DNA of 64,000 nucleotides from Lentisphaera marina. GTDB taxonomy: Bacteria > Verrucomicrobiota > Lentisphaeria > Lentisphaerales > Lentisphaeraceae. The stretch is from contig NZ_JAQZZL010000002.1 in the NCBI RefSeq assembly GCF_028745505.1, positions 2,232,001 to 2,296,000 of the forward strand, given 5' to 3'. Shown piece by piece: positions 45,128-53,239 of this stretch; positions within the stretch are counted from its first letter, which is position 1, and each line of letters starts with the position of its first letter. Made by a program: the position numbers and the translations under genes. The notes beneath the pieces were generated by a model that worked only from the letters and a program-made list of their open reading frames with translations, searched no databases and was not told the origin of the DNA.

Positions 45128-47515
45128 TTGAATTATTTTTCGTTTATTAAAAAAAATCATAGTGAAATTTCTGGGATTTACATTGTGTTATCATGTATTA
45201 GTTCATTCATTTTTTACTTAAACAATTTAAGTGAAGTAAGATACTTTTTGATCTCCCAAGACAATTGGTTTTTGACTGAAGGTTTAATGATACTCCCACA
45301 GTTACTAATGATTACAGGGTTAATAGTGGGTGTTTTTTTGGGACAAAAATTAATTAAAAATTTAACTATTATTTGGTTTATAGCTTGTCTAGTTTTTCAG
45401 GCTTTAACAATATCAGATCCATTAAAATATTATGCTATTGCCTCTTGGTTTTATCTAGTTCTTCCCTTATGTATTACTATTTATAAGTTTTCAAAGGGTT
45501 TTATTAAATCTAACAATGTTGAAGATGAGCATTATTTAGAGTGGATATGGACGGCTAATTCTTTTTTCATTAGCTGTCAATTAACCTTGTGTATTCAAAG
45601 TTTGATTGTTTTAAATGAATTACCGGTGAGTTTTACTGATTCTTTGTCTGTAACATCTAAACTAAGCTCATTAGTTTGTATACCAATAGCATTAAGTGTA
45701 ACTGCTCTTGGTTTAATCTTGTGTTCGAGCATTAAACGTAAGTATGGTAAGTTAATTTTTTGTGCGTTTGTAGGGTCCTCAGCTTCTATACTTTTTTCAA
45801 TTGTAACAATATCAGGAATAATTGTTATTGAGAAATTAACGATTTTACATATCATATTTAGTTTTGTAGTTACTATTCCAGTAGTATTAGCCTTTTTATC
45901 TGCGCTTCTCGATGTGAACAAAGCTTCTTTCGGTCAAAGTTTGAGGTGCTTCTTAGCTTTTATTTCATCTAGATTGTTTAACAAAAATAAAACTCTTTTG
46001 AGCTCTATTATTGTAGTTTTAGGCTTGTTTTCATGTCATAGTTTAGTTGGCTATTTACACCATTATTATTCATGGGGCTCTGTAACCAGAATTTTGTACA
46101 ATACTATAGCTATAATTTTCACCTGGTTGTTAATCACTCTTATTCGTAGTGATTTACAGAAAAAACTTATTACATGCGGGTGGGGAGTAAGTATAATTAG
46201 CTTGGCTTGGTTCATCACTTTTGCGCCAAGTAATAGTTCATGGCAAAACTATATGAAGTTTGATAAAAATATTACTTCTCTAAAAAAAGTTTACTTTAAG
46301 TTCAAACCAAATCAAGATAAACATTTAATAGACCTTAGAAATTTACTTGATGAAACTCAAAAAATAAAATGGCAAGATTGCCCTTCTATTGAAGTGAAAA
46401 TGACAAATGATAATATCGATAAACCGTCAGTTTTATATATTATTATTGATGCATTACGAGGGCAGAGTTATCAAGAATATACACAAAACCGTAACTTAGG
46501 TGGTTTAAAGTTTCTAAAGAAAAATTTTGTTGAATATGATAATGCATGGTCAACATATAATGCTACAGCGGGCTCAATGCCAGCTTTGTTAAATGGAATA
46601 AAACACCCCATATGGTACAAAGTGTCTACTGAACAAGCAGATAACGTTAAAAATACGACAGCGGTATTGGCGGAGAATCATGGTTATAGTATGCATAATC
46701 TAGCAGATTACATGGGGTTTGATAAATTTTGGCCTCATGACTCCACGCATTCAAATATTCCTAAAGGAAATGGATATGGTGATCCAGAAGTTATCTTTGA
46801 ATATGCATATGAGCAAATAACAAAATTAAACCGAAAAGAGATGCCATTCTTTGTCTATAGTCATATATATAATATTCACCAACCATTATTAGACAGAGGG
46901 TGCTACTCGGAAAAAGAGACGGGAAGTCACTGGATGAAAAGTCTTTATGAAGATAATATTCAACATATGGATAAAGAGCTTTTAAAACTTCTATCCTCAT
47001 TAAAAGAAGATGGAGTTTTAGATAATACGGTGATTATTGTAACTTCTGATCATGGAGAGGAATTAAATGACTTCGGGGGGCTATATCACGGCTGGCAACT
47101 TAATCCATATGTAATGAGTGTACCTCTATTTGTTCATTATCCAAAAAGTTTAAAAGGAATACCTAATAATGGAACAAAAGTTAGTTATCCATGTAACCTT
47201 ATAGACATAGCGCCAACTTTGGCAGATATTATGGGTTCAAAAATTGTATCAGAACTACCAGCGGGTAAATCATTGCTAAAGCTTGAAGAGCTAGACAGAA
47301 ACAGAAAGTTTCCATTGTTTAATTGGCAGACCAGAAGCGCAGGGATAATATCTTTTAATCCTGTAATTATGGAAGTTATAGATTTCAATGGAGGTGAGTT
47401 AAGTACTTTTTCTAAAAATAAAGGTTGGTTTTTAACTGAAAACCTCAGAACTTCTGAAGATGTGTCATTAGAAATTAATTCAGAAATCCAATCTATTATC
47501 AAGCCCTGGAAATAA
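45128..47515 (+). CDS. Membrane sulfatase-like phospho-transferase or hydrolase
   Basis: The gene starts at TTG (45128), seven bases after a strong GAGGAG; the nearby ATG at 45123 leads to an immediate stop. The 795-residue protein has about ten hydrophobic segments in the first 390 residues, then a sulfatase/alkaline-phosphatase fold domain: SVLYIIIDALRGQSY (metal Asp), NATAGSMPALLNG (Thr or Ser at the nucleophile position, no CxPSR) and VIIVTSDHGEELNDFGG. This is the plan of LTA synthase and phosphoethanolamine transferases. With DgkA following 34 bp later, a transferase that takes a head group from a phospholipid and leaves diacylglycerol is likely. Base use is AT-richer than the sulfatase genes. 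Confidence 0.78.
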   Translation: MNYFSFIKKNHSEISGIYIVLSCISSFIFYLNNLSEVRYFLISQDNWFLTEGLMILPQLLMITGLIVGVFLGQKLIKNLTIIWFIACLVFQALTISDPLKYYAIASWFYLVLPLCITIYKFSKGFIKSNNVEDEHYLEWIWTANSFFISCQLTLCIQSLIVLNELPVSFTDSLSVTSKLSSLVCIPIALSVTALGLILCSSIKRKYGKLIFCAFVGSSASILFSIVTISGIIVIEKLTILHIIFSFVVTIPVVLAFLSALLDVNKASFGQSLRCFLAFISSRLFNKNKTLLSSIIVVLGLFSCHSLVGYLHHYYSWGSVTRILYNTIAIIFTWLLITLIRSDLQKKLITCGWGVSIISLAWFITFAPSNSSWQNYMKFDKNITSLKKVYFKFKPNQDKHLIDLRNLLDETQKIKWQDCPSIEVKMTNDNIDKPSVLYIIIDALRGQSYQEYTQNRNLGGLKFLKKNFVEYDNAWSTYNATAGSMPALLNGIKHPIWYKVSTEQADNVKNTTAVLAENHGYSMHNLADYMGFDKFWPHDSTHSNIPKGNGYGDPEVIFEYAYEQITKLNRKEMPFFVYSHIYNIHQPLLDRGCYSEKETGSHWMKSLYEDNIQHMDKELLKLLSSLKEDGVLDNTVIIVTSDHGEELNDFGGLYHGWQLNPYVMSVPLFVHYPKSLKGIPNNGTKVSYPCNLIDIAPTLADIMGSKIVSELPAGKSLLKLEELDRNRKFPLFNWQTRSAGIISFNPVIMEVIDFNGGELSTFSKNKGWFLTENLRTSEDVSLEINSEIQSIIKPWK

Positions 47516-47549
47516 ACTAAGAAATTATAAAAAATAAAGGAGTTCATCC

Positions 47550-47927
47550 TTGATGAAAGAAAAAAAGAATAAGGGTTTCTTAAGGTTCACGCATACACTT
47601 AGCTATTCACTTTCTGGAATTAAATCCGCATGGAAGTTTGAAGAGTCTTTTCGCCAAGAGATGATATTGTTTATTATTTTGACACCTGTTGCGTGCTTAA
47701 TTGGAGTAGAGATGATAGATTTTATAGTATTAATTGGTAGTCTGTGGTTTCTATTAATTGTTGAGTTAATAAATTCATCGATTGAAGCTGTAGTTGATAG
47801 AGTTGGCTTAGAATATAATCACTTATCAAAAAGAGCTAAAGATATTGGTTCAGCTGCAGTTATGTTGGCTATCATACTAACTATTTTTATTTGGTTTGTA
47901 GTTATTTATTATAGACATATCACTTAG
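47550..47927 (+). CDS. dgkA: Diacylglycerol kinase DgkA
   Basis: The protein (125 residues from the TTG at 47550, or 124 from the adjacent ATG at 47553) has the DgkA signature: AWKFEESFRQE, then LLIVELINSSIEAVVDRVG and HLSKRAKDIGSAAVMLA, with three membrane helices. It phosphorylates diacylglycerol to phosphatidate at the inner membrane. A GGAG ribosome site is 8-11 bases upstream. It follows the membrane sulfatase-like transferase gene, where it would recycle the diacylglycerol that such enzymes release. Confidence 0.93.
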   Translation: MMKEKKNKGFLRFTHTLSYSLSGIKSAWKFEESFRQEMILFIILTPVACLIGVEMIDFIVLIGSLWFLLIVELINSSIEAVVDRVGLEYNHLSKRAKDIGSAAVMLAIILTIFIWFVVIYYRHIT

Positions 47928-47993
47928 AGCTTTTTATAAATTCAGAAAAAATATTTAAGTGGAGTAATTAAAAACTTATTTAGCAATAGGTCA

Positions 47994-48143
47994 CTAATCT
48001 AGATTTAGATTGTCTTCCCAATCGACTGAGGTTTTGCACTCGGACGCTAAAGACTTGTTAAGCACCTCAACCTCTTCTTTAAAACGTTCTTTATTTTTAT
48101 CTTCAGAAGTAATATCGATACACCATTTAAAATGGTTGTTCAT
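47994..48143 (-). CDS. Small 49-residue ORF (possible second half of upstream frame)
   Basis: The frame reads MNNHFKWCIDITSEDKNKERFKEEVEVLNKSLASE... and ends DNLNLD before a stop. Its composition is protein-like. It overlaps the end of the 60-residue ORF at 48127 by 17 bp in another frame and has no clear ribosome site of its own, so it may be the frameshifted C-terminal part of the same gene or a translationally coupled partner. The function is unknown. Confidence 0.5.
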   Translation of the reverse strand: MNNHFKWCIDITSEDKNKERFKEEVEVLNKSLASECKTSVDWEDNLNLD

Positions 48144-48309
48144 CTATATCGCCAAAGTTTTCAAGGATTTCTACGTTCGTCATTCCTTTGCAAAAACCAG
48201 TTGGGTAATTCAAGAAAGTGAATTCCGTTTTTAAATCATAAAAAGTTTGTACACACTTACTTAATTTTCTTTCTGATATATGAACACAAAATATCACTGC
48301 TGTTTTCAT
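48127..48309 (-). CDS. Small hypothetical protein (60 residues)
   Basis: A strong AGGAGG ribosome site precedes ATG at 48309. The product MKTAVIFCVHISERKLSKC... ending NFGDIDEQPF has no recognisable domain. The next ORF (47994-48143) overlaps its end; together they would make a protein of about 105 residues if one base were gained or lost near 48140. It sits between dgkA and an IS3 element and could be a disrupted gene. Confidence 0.5.
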   Translation of the reverse strand: MKTAVIFCVHISERKLSKCVQTFYDLKTEFTFLNYPTGFCKGMTNVEILENFGDIDEQPF

Positions 48310-48597
48310 AATTTCCTCCTAAGAAAACATTTCTACTTTAAAAAAATAACAAAAACCATACCAAGATTTTGTTATCATTGATAATTCATTCGAGTTCTAG
48401 TAACCCTTAATTGATAATATTTATACATCAATATTAATAAAAGTTCAGTCACGATTCAGGTTTCCACCTTTTCTCACTATTAAAGGTGTTCTACAACTGA
48501 AATGAAGTAGTTTTTTCGGGCGATTCAATTACATGTAACGTCATTGGAACAGGAGTATGTTCAAGAGTTTTCATCTGGGTTACACAACAAAAATATA
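48310..48597. other. Intergenic region before IS3 element 2
   Basis: No complete gene is seen. On the minus strand, 48495-48597 encodes a short open tail ending VIESPEKTTSFQL and could be the end of a gene cut by the IS, but it is too short to identify. TTACATGTAA palindrome lies near 48529-48538. Confidence 0.35.
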
Positions 48598-48870
48598 TAG
48601 TGCTCCCGTTTAAGAAGTCGTGTAAATTAGATAGTATAAAAACACGGAGTATCACATGAAACGACGCCAATGGAAACCAGAAGAGAAACTTAAAATAGTT
48701 ATGGAAGGACTCAGGGCCGACTGTACTGTCAGCGAGCTTTGTAATCGCCACCAAATAACTCAAACGCAGTACTACCAATGGAGAGACAAACTTCTATCTG
48801 ATGGTTCAAAGGTATTTGCTCATGGTGGTGTAGATAAAACTGAAGAACGTTTAAAAAGTGAAGTTAATAA

Positions 48871-50204
48871 GAGCCTTTTGCAAAAGTCATAAAACAAGCT
48901 GAATAAAAGTAGAAACATGTTATCTCAATAGTTACCAAAACAAAAAGAGAAAAAACATGAATCTACCCGGCTTATGGGATACCATAGAAAAGTATTTATT
49001 TCCAGGCTTAGAAGAACTTTTAGGCGGAGAATTAACTAAGAAAGAGAAAGAGTTTGTTCGCATCTGCACAATAACTGAGCTTGATCAGTTCAGCCATGAA
49101 TTTGAATGGTGTGGATTTGGGCGACCTCCGAAAGATCATTTTAATATAGTGAAAGCTTACATAGCCAAATCCGTTTATAACTTCGATACAACAAGATCTT
49201 TTATAGACTTTCTCAAATCAAGTACAAAGATACGTCGTTTATGTGGTTGGGAATTTGCAAAACAGCTTCCTCATGAAAGTACTTTTTCTAGAGTATTTGC
49301 AGAAATCACCGCCTCTCAGCTCTGCCAAAGAATCCATGAATTCTTAGTGGTAAAACATTGTGGAGACACCTTAGTACCGCACATTAGTAGAGATTCTTCA
49401 GCAATTGAAGCTAGAGAAAAAGTCATGTCTGAACCAGGGGCTGAGCCTAAAGCCCCTAAGAAACGAGGGCGGCCTAAAAAAGGTGAGATCCGAATTAAAG
49501 AAAAAACCGTAGTGGAAAAGCAGGTCGACCGGTCACTTGAAGAAAACTTAAAAGAGCTCCCAACGCACTGTAATAAAGGGACAAAGAAAAACAGTAATGG
49601 TTATAAAGTTTCATGGAAAGGCTACAAGCTTCACTTAGATTGTATTGATGGAGATATACCAGTCGCAGGCCTATTGAGTTCAGCGTCTTTACACGACAGC
49701 CAAGCGGCAATCCCTTTAGCACAGATTAGCGCACAACGCATAACTAATTTATATGATTTAATGGATGCAGCCTATGATTCACCTTCTATCCATAAATTCA
49801 GCCATCTTTTAGGACATAAATCTATTATTGATCACAATCCTAGAAAAACTGGGGAGAAAAAGATTTTTGACCCGCCTGAAAAAGAACGGTACAAACAGCG
49901 GTCATCTGTTGAAAGAGTCTTTTCGAACTTAAAAGACAACTATGGTGGTAGGATGATCAGAGTACGAGGACATGCAAAAGTCATGACTCATCTAATGTTT
50001 GGCATTATTGCAATAACAGCAAACCAACTCTTCAAGACTATTTAGCAACTAACATAAAACTATACGTCATGATCAACTTGCGTCCATTTTTGGCTTGTTT
50101 ATACTCACATGTATCCAATTTCGAGATACATGTGAGCGAGATCTTAAGATTTATCCTGGATGAACTTTTTAATCACTCTAATTCAGGACTTTTGCAAAAG
50201 GATC
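48871..50204 (+). mobile_element. 1334-bp insertion sequence, copy 2
   Basis: It has the same ends as copy 1 (18-bp inverted repeats, one mismatch) and is flanked by a 5-bp duplication AATAA (48866-48870 and 50205-50209). It carries the same transposase gene and the 12-bp hairpin (50104-50136). I see a single nucleotide difference in the coding region compared with copy 1. Confidence 0.93.
48957..50045 (+). CDS. Transposase of IS copy 2 (IS4/IS5-superfamily, DUF772-like)
   Basis: The 362-residue protein is identical to the copy at 42221 except for Gly instead of Glu in the HLLxHKS segment. All DDE residues described there are present (ISRDSS, DAAYDS, RSSVERVF). Both copies appear intact, so either could be active. 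Confidence 0.9.
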   Translation: MNLPGLWDTIEKYLFPGLEELLGGELTKKEKEFVRICTITELDQFSHEFEWCGFGRPPKDHFNIVKAYIAKSVYNFDTTRSFIDFLKSSTKIRRLCGWEFAKQLPHESTFSRVFAEITASQLCQRIHEFLVVKHCGDTLVPHISRDSSAIEAREKVMSEPGAEPKAPKKRGRPKKGEIRIKEKTVVEKQVDRSLEENLKELPTHCNKGTKKNSNGYKVSWKGYKLHLDCIDGDIPVAGLLSSASLHDSQAAIPLAQISAQRITNLYDLMDAAYDSPSIHKFSHLLGHKSIIDHNPRKTGEKKIFDPPEKERYKQRSSVERVFSNLKDNYGGRMIRVRGHAKVMTHLMFGIIAITANQLFKTI

Positions 50205-50289
50205 AATAAGCTTAAAACTATTATTGGTGATTTGACTGTGGAACTAAAAAAAAACGAATTCTGAAAAGGAAACGAACTTTGAGTGCAGC

Positions 50290-51011
50290 TAATCAGGATT
50301 TATTAAAAGATGAAGAATGAACACCCTTCTTGAGGTTACAGATGAGTTTGGGCATATCTAAAATTTCGTAAAAATATTAATGTGAATAAGAAACGCATTC
50401 ATAGAATCATGAAACTAGAAAATCTTTTGGTTCCGCCCAATCTAAAGCTTAAATCAAAGAGAACTCCTACTCGGAGCAAACCTAAGACTATTGAACCAAA
50501 TTCGATTTGGGGTACGGATATGACTAAAATTTTAATTCCAAATTCGGGCTGGGTGTACCTTCATGTTCTAATTGATTGGGGAAGCAAGAAAATCATTGGT
50601 CATTCATTGGAATCAACAAGTCGTACAGATGATTGGTTAAGTGCTCTCCATATGGGGATAAACAATCAATTTCCTAATGGGATTAAAGAAGCTAATCCTT
50701 ATTTGCAATTGGTTTCAGACAATGGTTGTCAGCCTACTTCAAAACGTTTTATTTCAGAGTGTAAATCTCTAGGTATTCAGCAGATTTTCACTTCCTATAA
50801 TAACCCTAAAGGAAATGCGGATACTGAAAGAGTTATCCGAACCATTAAAGAAGACCTAGTTTGGCCTCGAGAATGGAAGGACATTTACGAGCTAAAAGAA
50901 GAGCTTACCAAATGGATTCAAAATTATAATGAGGACTTCCCTCATTCATCTTTTGGCTACATGACCCCATACGATTATGAAGCTTGGTTCAATGCGAGCC
51001 TAGTTGCATGA
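50290..51011 (+). pseudogene. IS3-family OrfB with in-frame stop codons
   Basis: From about 50317 the frame reads EHPS-stop-GYR-stop-VWAYLKFRKNINVNKKRIHRIM. Both stops are TGA where IS3 relatives have Trp and Arg. After the GTG at 50382 the frame is open for 209 residues and contains GTDMTKI (first Asp), VSDNGCQ (second Asp) and GNADTERVIRTIKED (Glu), so the catalytic core is complete but the N-terminal part is broken. Confidence 0.8.
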
Positions 51012-51052
51012 TTACCTTAAAGCAATAAGTTGCGACTATAACTCGCACTACG

Positions 51053-51083
51053 TAATGTTACCCCTTGAAAAAGGGGGGCATTA
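51053..51083. repeat. Inverted repeat with GAAA loop
   Basis: TAATG...CATTA enclose CCCCTT-GAAA-AAGGGG. It lies between IS3 element 2 and the sigma gene. There is no T run on either side, so it is not a clear terminator. Confidence 0.6.
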
Positions 51084-51204
51084 CAAATCATTGACATACT
51101 TTTTTAAGCATAAAAACAAAAAAAATTGAAAGAAATTTTAATTTTTGGCGATGAATTCAGTATTGTTAGATGAATACCTTGTAAAGACATAAGGATTATA
51201 TTGA

Positions 51205-51717
51205 GTGAATACAGAAGAAGTCATCGCAAATTTTAGTAAAGAATACCGCCGGCTATGGGCCATGGCCTATTCTGTTTGCCGTGATCACCACCTCTGTGAT
51301 GACATTCTTCAAGAAGTTTCTATTACACTGATGAAAAAAGCGGATGATTTTGATTCCAGTAAAGCCTTCCTCCCCTGGGCTATCGGCATCACTAGAATTC
51401 AGGCTTTGCGCTTCTCGCAAAAACGACATTTAGATAAGCTTAATCTTTCTGCGGAGAGTCTTGATATAATTGAAAGTCAAATTTGTGAAAATTATCATGA
51501 TGACATCCTCGAATCTCGCTTAGAATCACTAAAAGCATGCCTCAGTAAAGTCAGTGGCGAAAATTACCAAATTTTAAAAATGAAATACATCAAGGGTGAA
51601 TCTGCTCGCAGTATTGCAAAAATTATTGGCCGCAGTGAAACGGCTACACATTCTCTCCTCCAGCGCCTGCGCATGAGCCTGCAAAAATGTATTAATTCGA
51701 AGGCCTTAAACCCATGA
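51205..51717 (+). CDS. ECF-type RNA polymerase sigma factor
   Basis: The product is 170 residues from a GTG start (51205) after AAGGA. Region 2 includes YRRLWAMAYSVC, DDILQEVSITLMKKADDF and PWAIGITRIQALRF; region 4 includes YIKGESARSIAKIIGRSETATHSLLQRLRMSL. This is the group used by PVC bacteria with FecR-type regulators. The stop overlaps the FecR/LamG gene (ATGA). The 5' region, including TTGACA at 51091, is duplicated almost unchanged at 40981-41094 upstream of the truncated copy. Confidence 0.92.
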   Translation: MNTEEVIANFSKEYRRLWAMAYSVCRDHHLCDDILQEVSITLMKKADDFDSSKAFLPWAIGITRIQALRFSQKRHLDKLNLSAESLDIIESQICENYHDDILESRLESLKACLSKVSGENYQILKMKYIKGESARSIAKIIGRSETATHSLLQRLRMSLQKCINSKALNP

Positions 51718-53162
51718 ATGATCTAGATTTTATCAAAAAATTTCATTTTAATCAGCTCAATCCTCAGGAAACTGAAGCCTTTGATAAGCGCCTGCAGGAA
51801 GATGCGGATTTCGCAAAAACCTACACAGATTTTATGATTGACGAAAGCCTTATGAAAGATGCTATTCATGAGCTTTCAATCAATGGCAATGAGCCTCATC
51901 AAGCAAGGAAGTCAAAAAACTCCTTTTATCTCATTGCGAGTGCGATCATGGCGACGGCCGCTTTATTCGCCTTTTTCTTGCAGTCTCCAAGTCAAAAAAA
52001 TATTGATTTCAACCCGAAAATAATCAGTGTAAAATCAAAGCAAAACTTTCAAGCCGGGCAAATCCTTGAGTTGGGACGATTCTACAAAACCTTCAAAGGT
52101 GAGAAACTACGTGTTCAATACCCCGACAAATCCATTTTAGAATTCACCAACGAAGCCGAATTTAGTTTTAATCGCAAGCTCGATTCAAAATTAGTTTACC
52201 TCAATCACGGACAGATGTACGGCGACATTCAAAAACAAGAACTCGGTCCCATGTTAATCGAAACTGGCTCAGCAAAAGCGGAGATCCTTGGAACCAAGTT
52301 TAATCTAATTAGTGAGCCGGAGAAATCTTATTTAGAAGTTCTTCATGGTAGAATTCGTTTTCAGAATCGCACGGGGAATTCCGATATCGTTCAAACTGGT
52401 GAAAAGGCCTCTGCGTCACCAAAGCAGGCGGTCATTGCCGAGTCGATTCATCCCAATCAAGTGGATGAAGATTTCGAGCGCTACAGTCAATGGCAAAACT
52501 ACTCGAACCAACTACAAAAAGACCCTGATCTCGTAGCTTATTACGACCACTTCAAAGGCGAATTCCCATATGTTCTGAAAAACTTATCACAAACTGATTC
52601 CCCTCACCTAAGAGATGGCCGCATTACTGATCCACAATGGACTAAAGGCCGTTGGCCCCAAAAAGATGCCCTCTATTATTCGACCTATAGTTATGTTGAC
52701 TGCGGTTCTGATTCGCACTTTAATTTTGAAAAAGCCGTCACTCTATTTGCGTGGGTTAAAGTCAAAAAATTCACTCGTTATTTCCAGACAATTGTCGCAC
52801 GTGGTGACCATAGTTGGCGCATTGCACGCAATGGTAATGAAAACTCCATCGAATTCGCCTGTGGCACGAACAAGCCCTATGTTGTGAGGGGCAAAAAGAG
52901 CATCGACGATAATCAATGGCACCTCGTGACTGCGACTTATGATGGTCAAGTGATGAAACTCTATATCGATGGTCAAATTGACGCTGTTCACCACGTGAAA
53001 GGTCAAATCAAAGTCACTCCAAATAAACGAGTCGATATTGGCACCAATAATGACAGATCACATCATCGTGATTTCGAAGGCTGGATGGACGAAGTTGGTA
53101 TCTTCAAGCGTGCTCTCAGCACAGCCGAAGTACAAGAAATGTACGACATCGGCAAGCCATAA
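51714..53162 (+). CDS. FecR-like anti-sigma protein with LamG domain
   Basis: The 482-residue protein has a short N-terminal cytoplasmic part that would bind the sigma factor, one membrane helix (FYLIASAIMATAALFAFFLQ, about 70-90), a FecR domain (AEILGTKFNLISEPEKSYLEVLHGRI, then TGEKA) and a C-terminal concanavalin/LamG domain (VTLFAWVKVKKFTR, WHLVTATYDGQVMKLYIDGQ, GWMDEVGIFKRAL). The LamG part probably senses an extracellular glycan or protein. It overlaps the sigma gene by four bases and probably controls the downstream cytochrome and ThuA genes. Confidence 0.9.
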   Translation: MNDLDFIKKFHFNQLNPQETEAFDKRLQEDADFAKTYTDFMIDESLMKDAIHELSINGNEPHQARKSKNSFYLIASAIMATAALFAFFLQSPSQKNIDFNPKIISVKSKQNFQAGQILELGRFYKTFKGEKLRVQYPDKSILEFTNEAEFSFNRKLDSKLVYLNHGQMYGDIQKQELGPMLIETGSAKAEILGTKFNLISEPEKSYLEVLHGRIRFQNRTGNSDIVQTGEKASASPKQAVIAESIHPNQVDEDFERYSQWQNYSNQLQKDPDLVAYYDHFKGEFPYVLKNLSQTDSPHLRDGRITDPQWTKGRWPQKDALYYSTYSYVDCGSDSHFNFEKAVTLFAWVKVKKFTRYFQTIVARGDHSWRIARNGNENSIEFACGTNKPYVVRGKKSIDDNQWHLVTATYDGQVMKLYIDGQIDAVHHVKGQIKVTPNKRVDIGTNNDRSHHRDFEGWMDEVGIFKRALSTAEVQEMYDIGKP

Positions 53163-53239
53163 TTTTGATCATTTGATCAAGCCTGTTAAGAACAACCTTT
53201 TCATAAACAATTAAATCAATAATCATTACTAGGAGTCCA

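Larger units (their letters stand above)
48656..50265 (+). pseudogene. IS3-family OrfA, split by IS copy 2
   Basis: The first part reads MKRRQWKPEEKLKIVMEGL, then SELCNRHQITQTQYYQWRDKL and stops in the IS (codons up to EVNK at 48870). The frame resumes at 50205 with NKLKTIIGDLTVELKKNEF and ends at 50265. It is a typical IS3 OrfA helix-turn-helix protein. Removing the IS and one AATAA duplication restores the frame. Confidence 0.83.
48598..51050 (+). mobile_element. IS3-family element 2, degraded and interrupted by IS copy 2
   Basis: The ends are short: TAGTGC at 48598 and GCACTA at 51045-51050. Inside are an OrfA split by the 1334-bp IS and an OrfB with in-frame stop codons. It is unrelated in detail to IS3 element 1. 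Boundaries are tentative and no target duplication was found. Confidence 0.6.

Noticed and set aside
48491..48778. 95-residue minus-strand ORF across the left end of IS3 element 2
   Set aside because: Most of it is antisense to OrfA; only a short tail outside the IS could be a real gene end, which is too short to call.
51053..51083. Inverted repeat as terminator or as the end of IS3 element 2
   Set aside because: There is no T run, and the GCACTA end lies just before it; it may be a separate hairpin.
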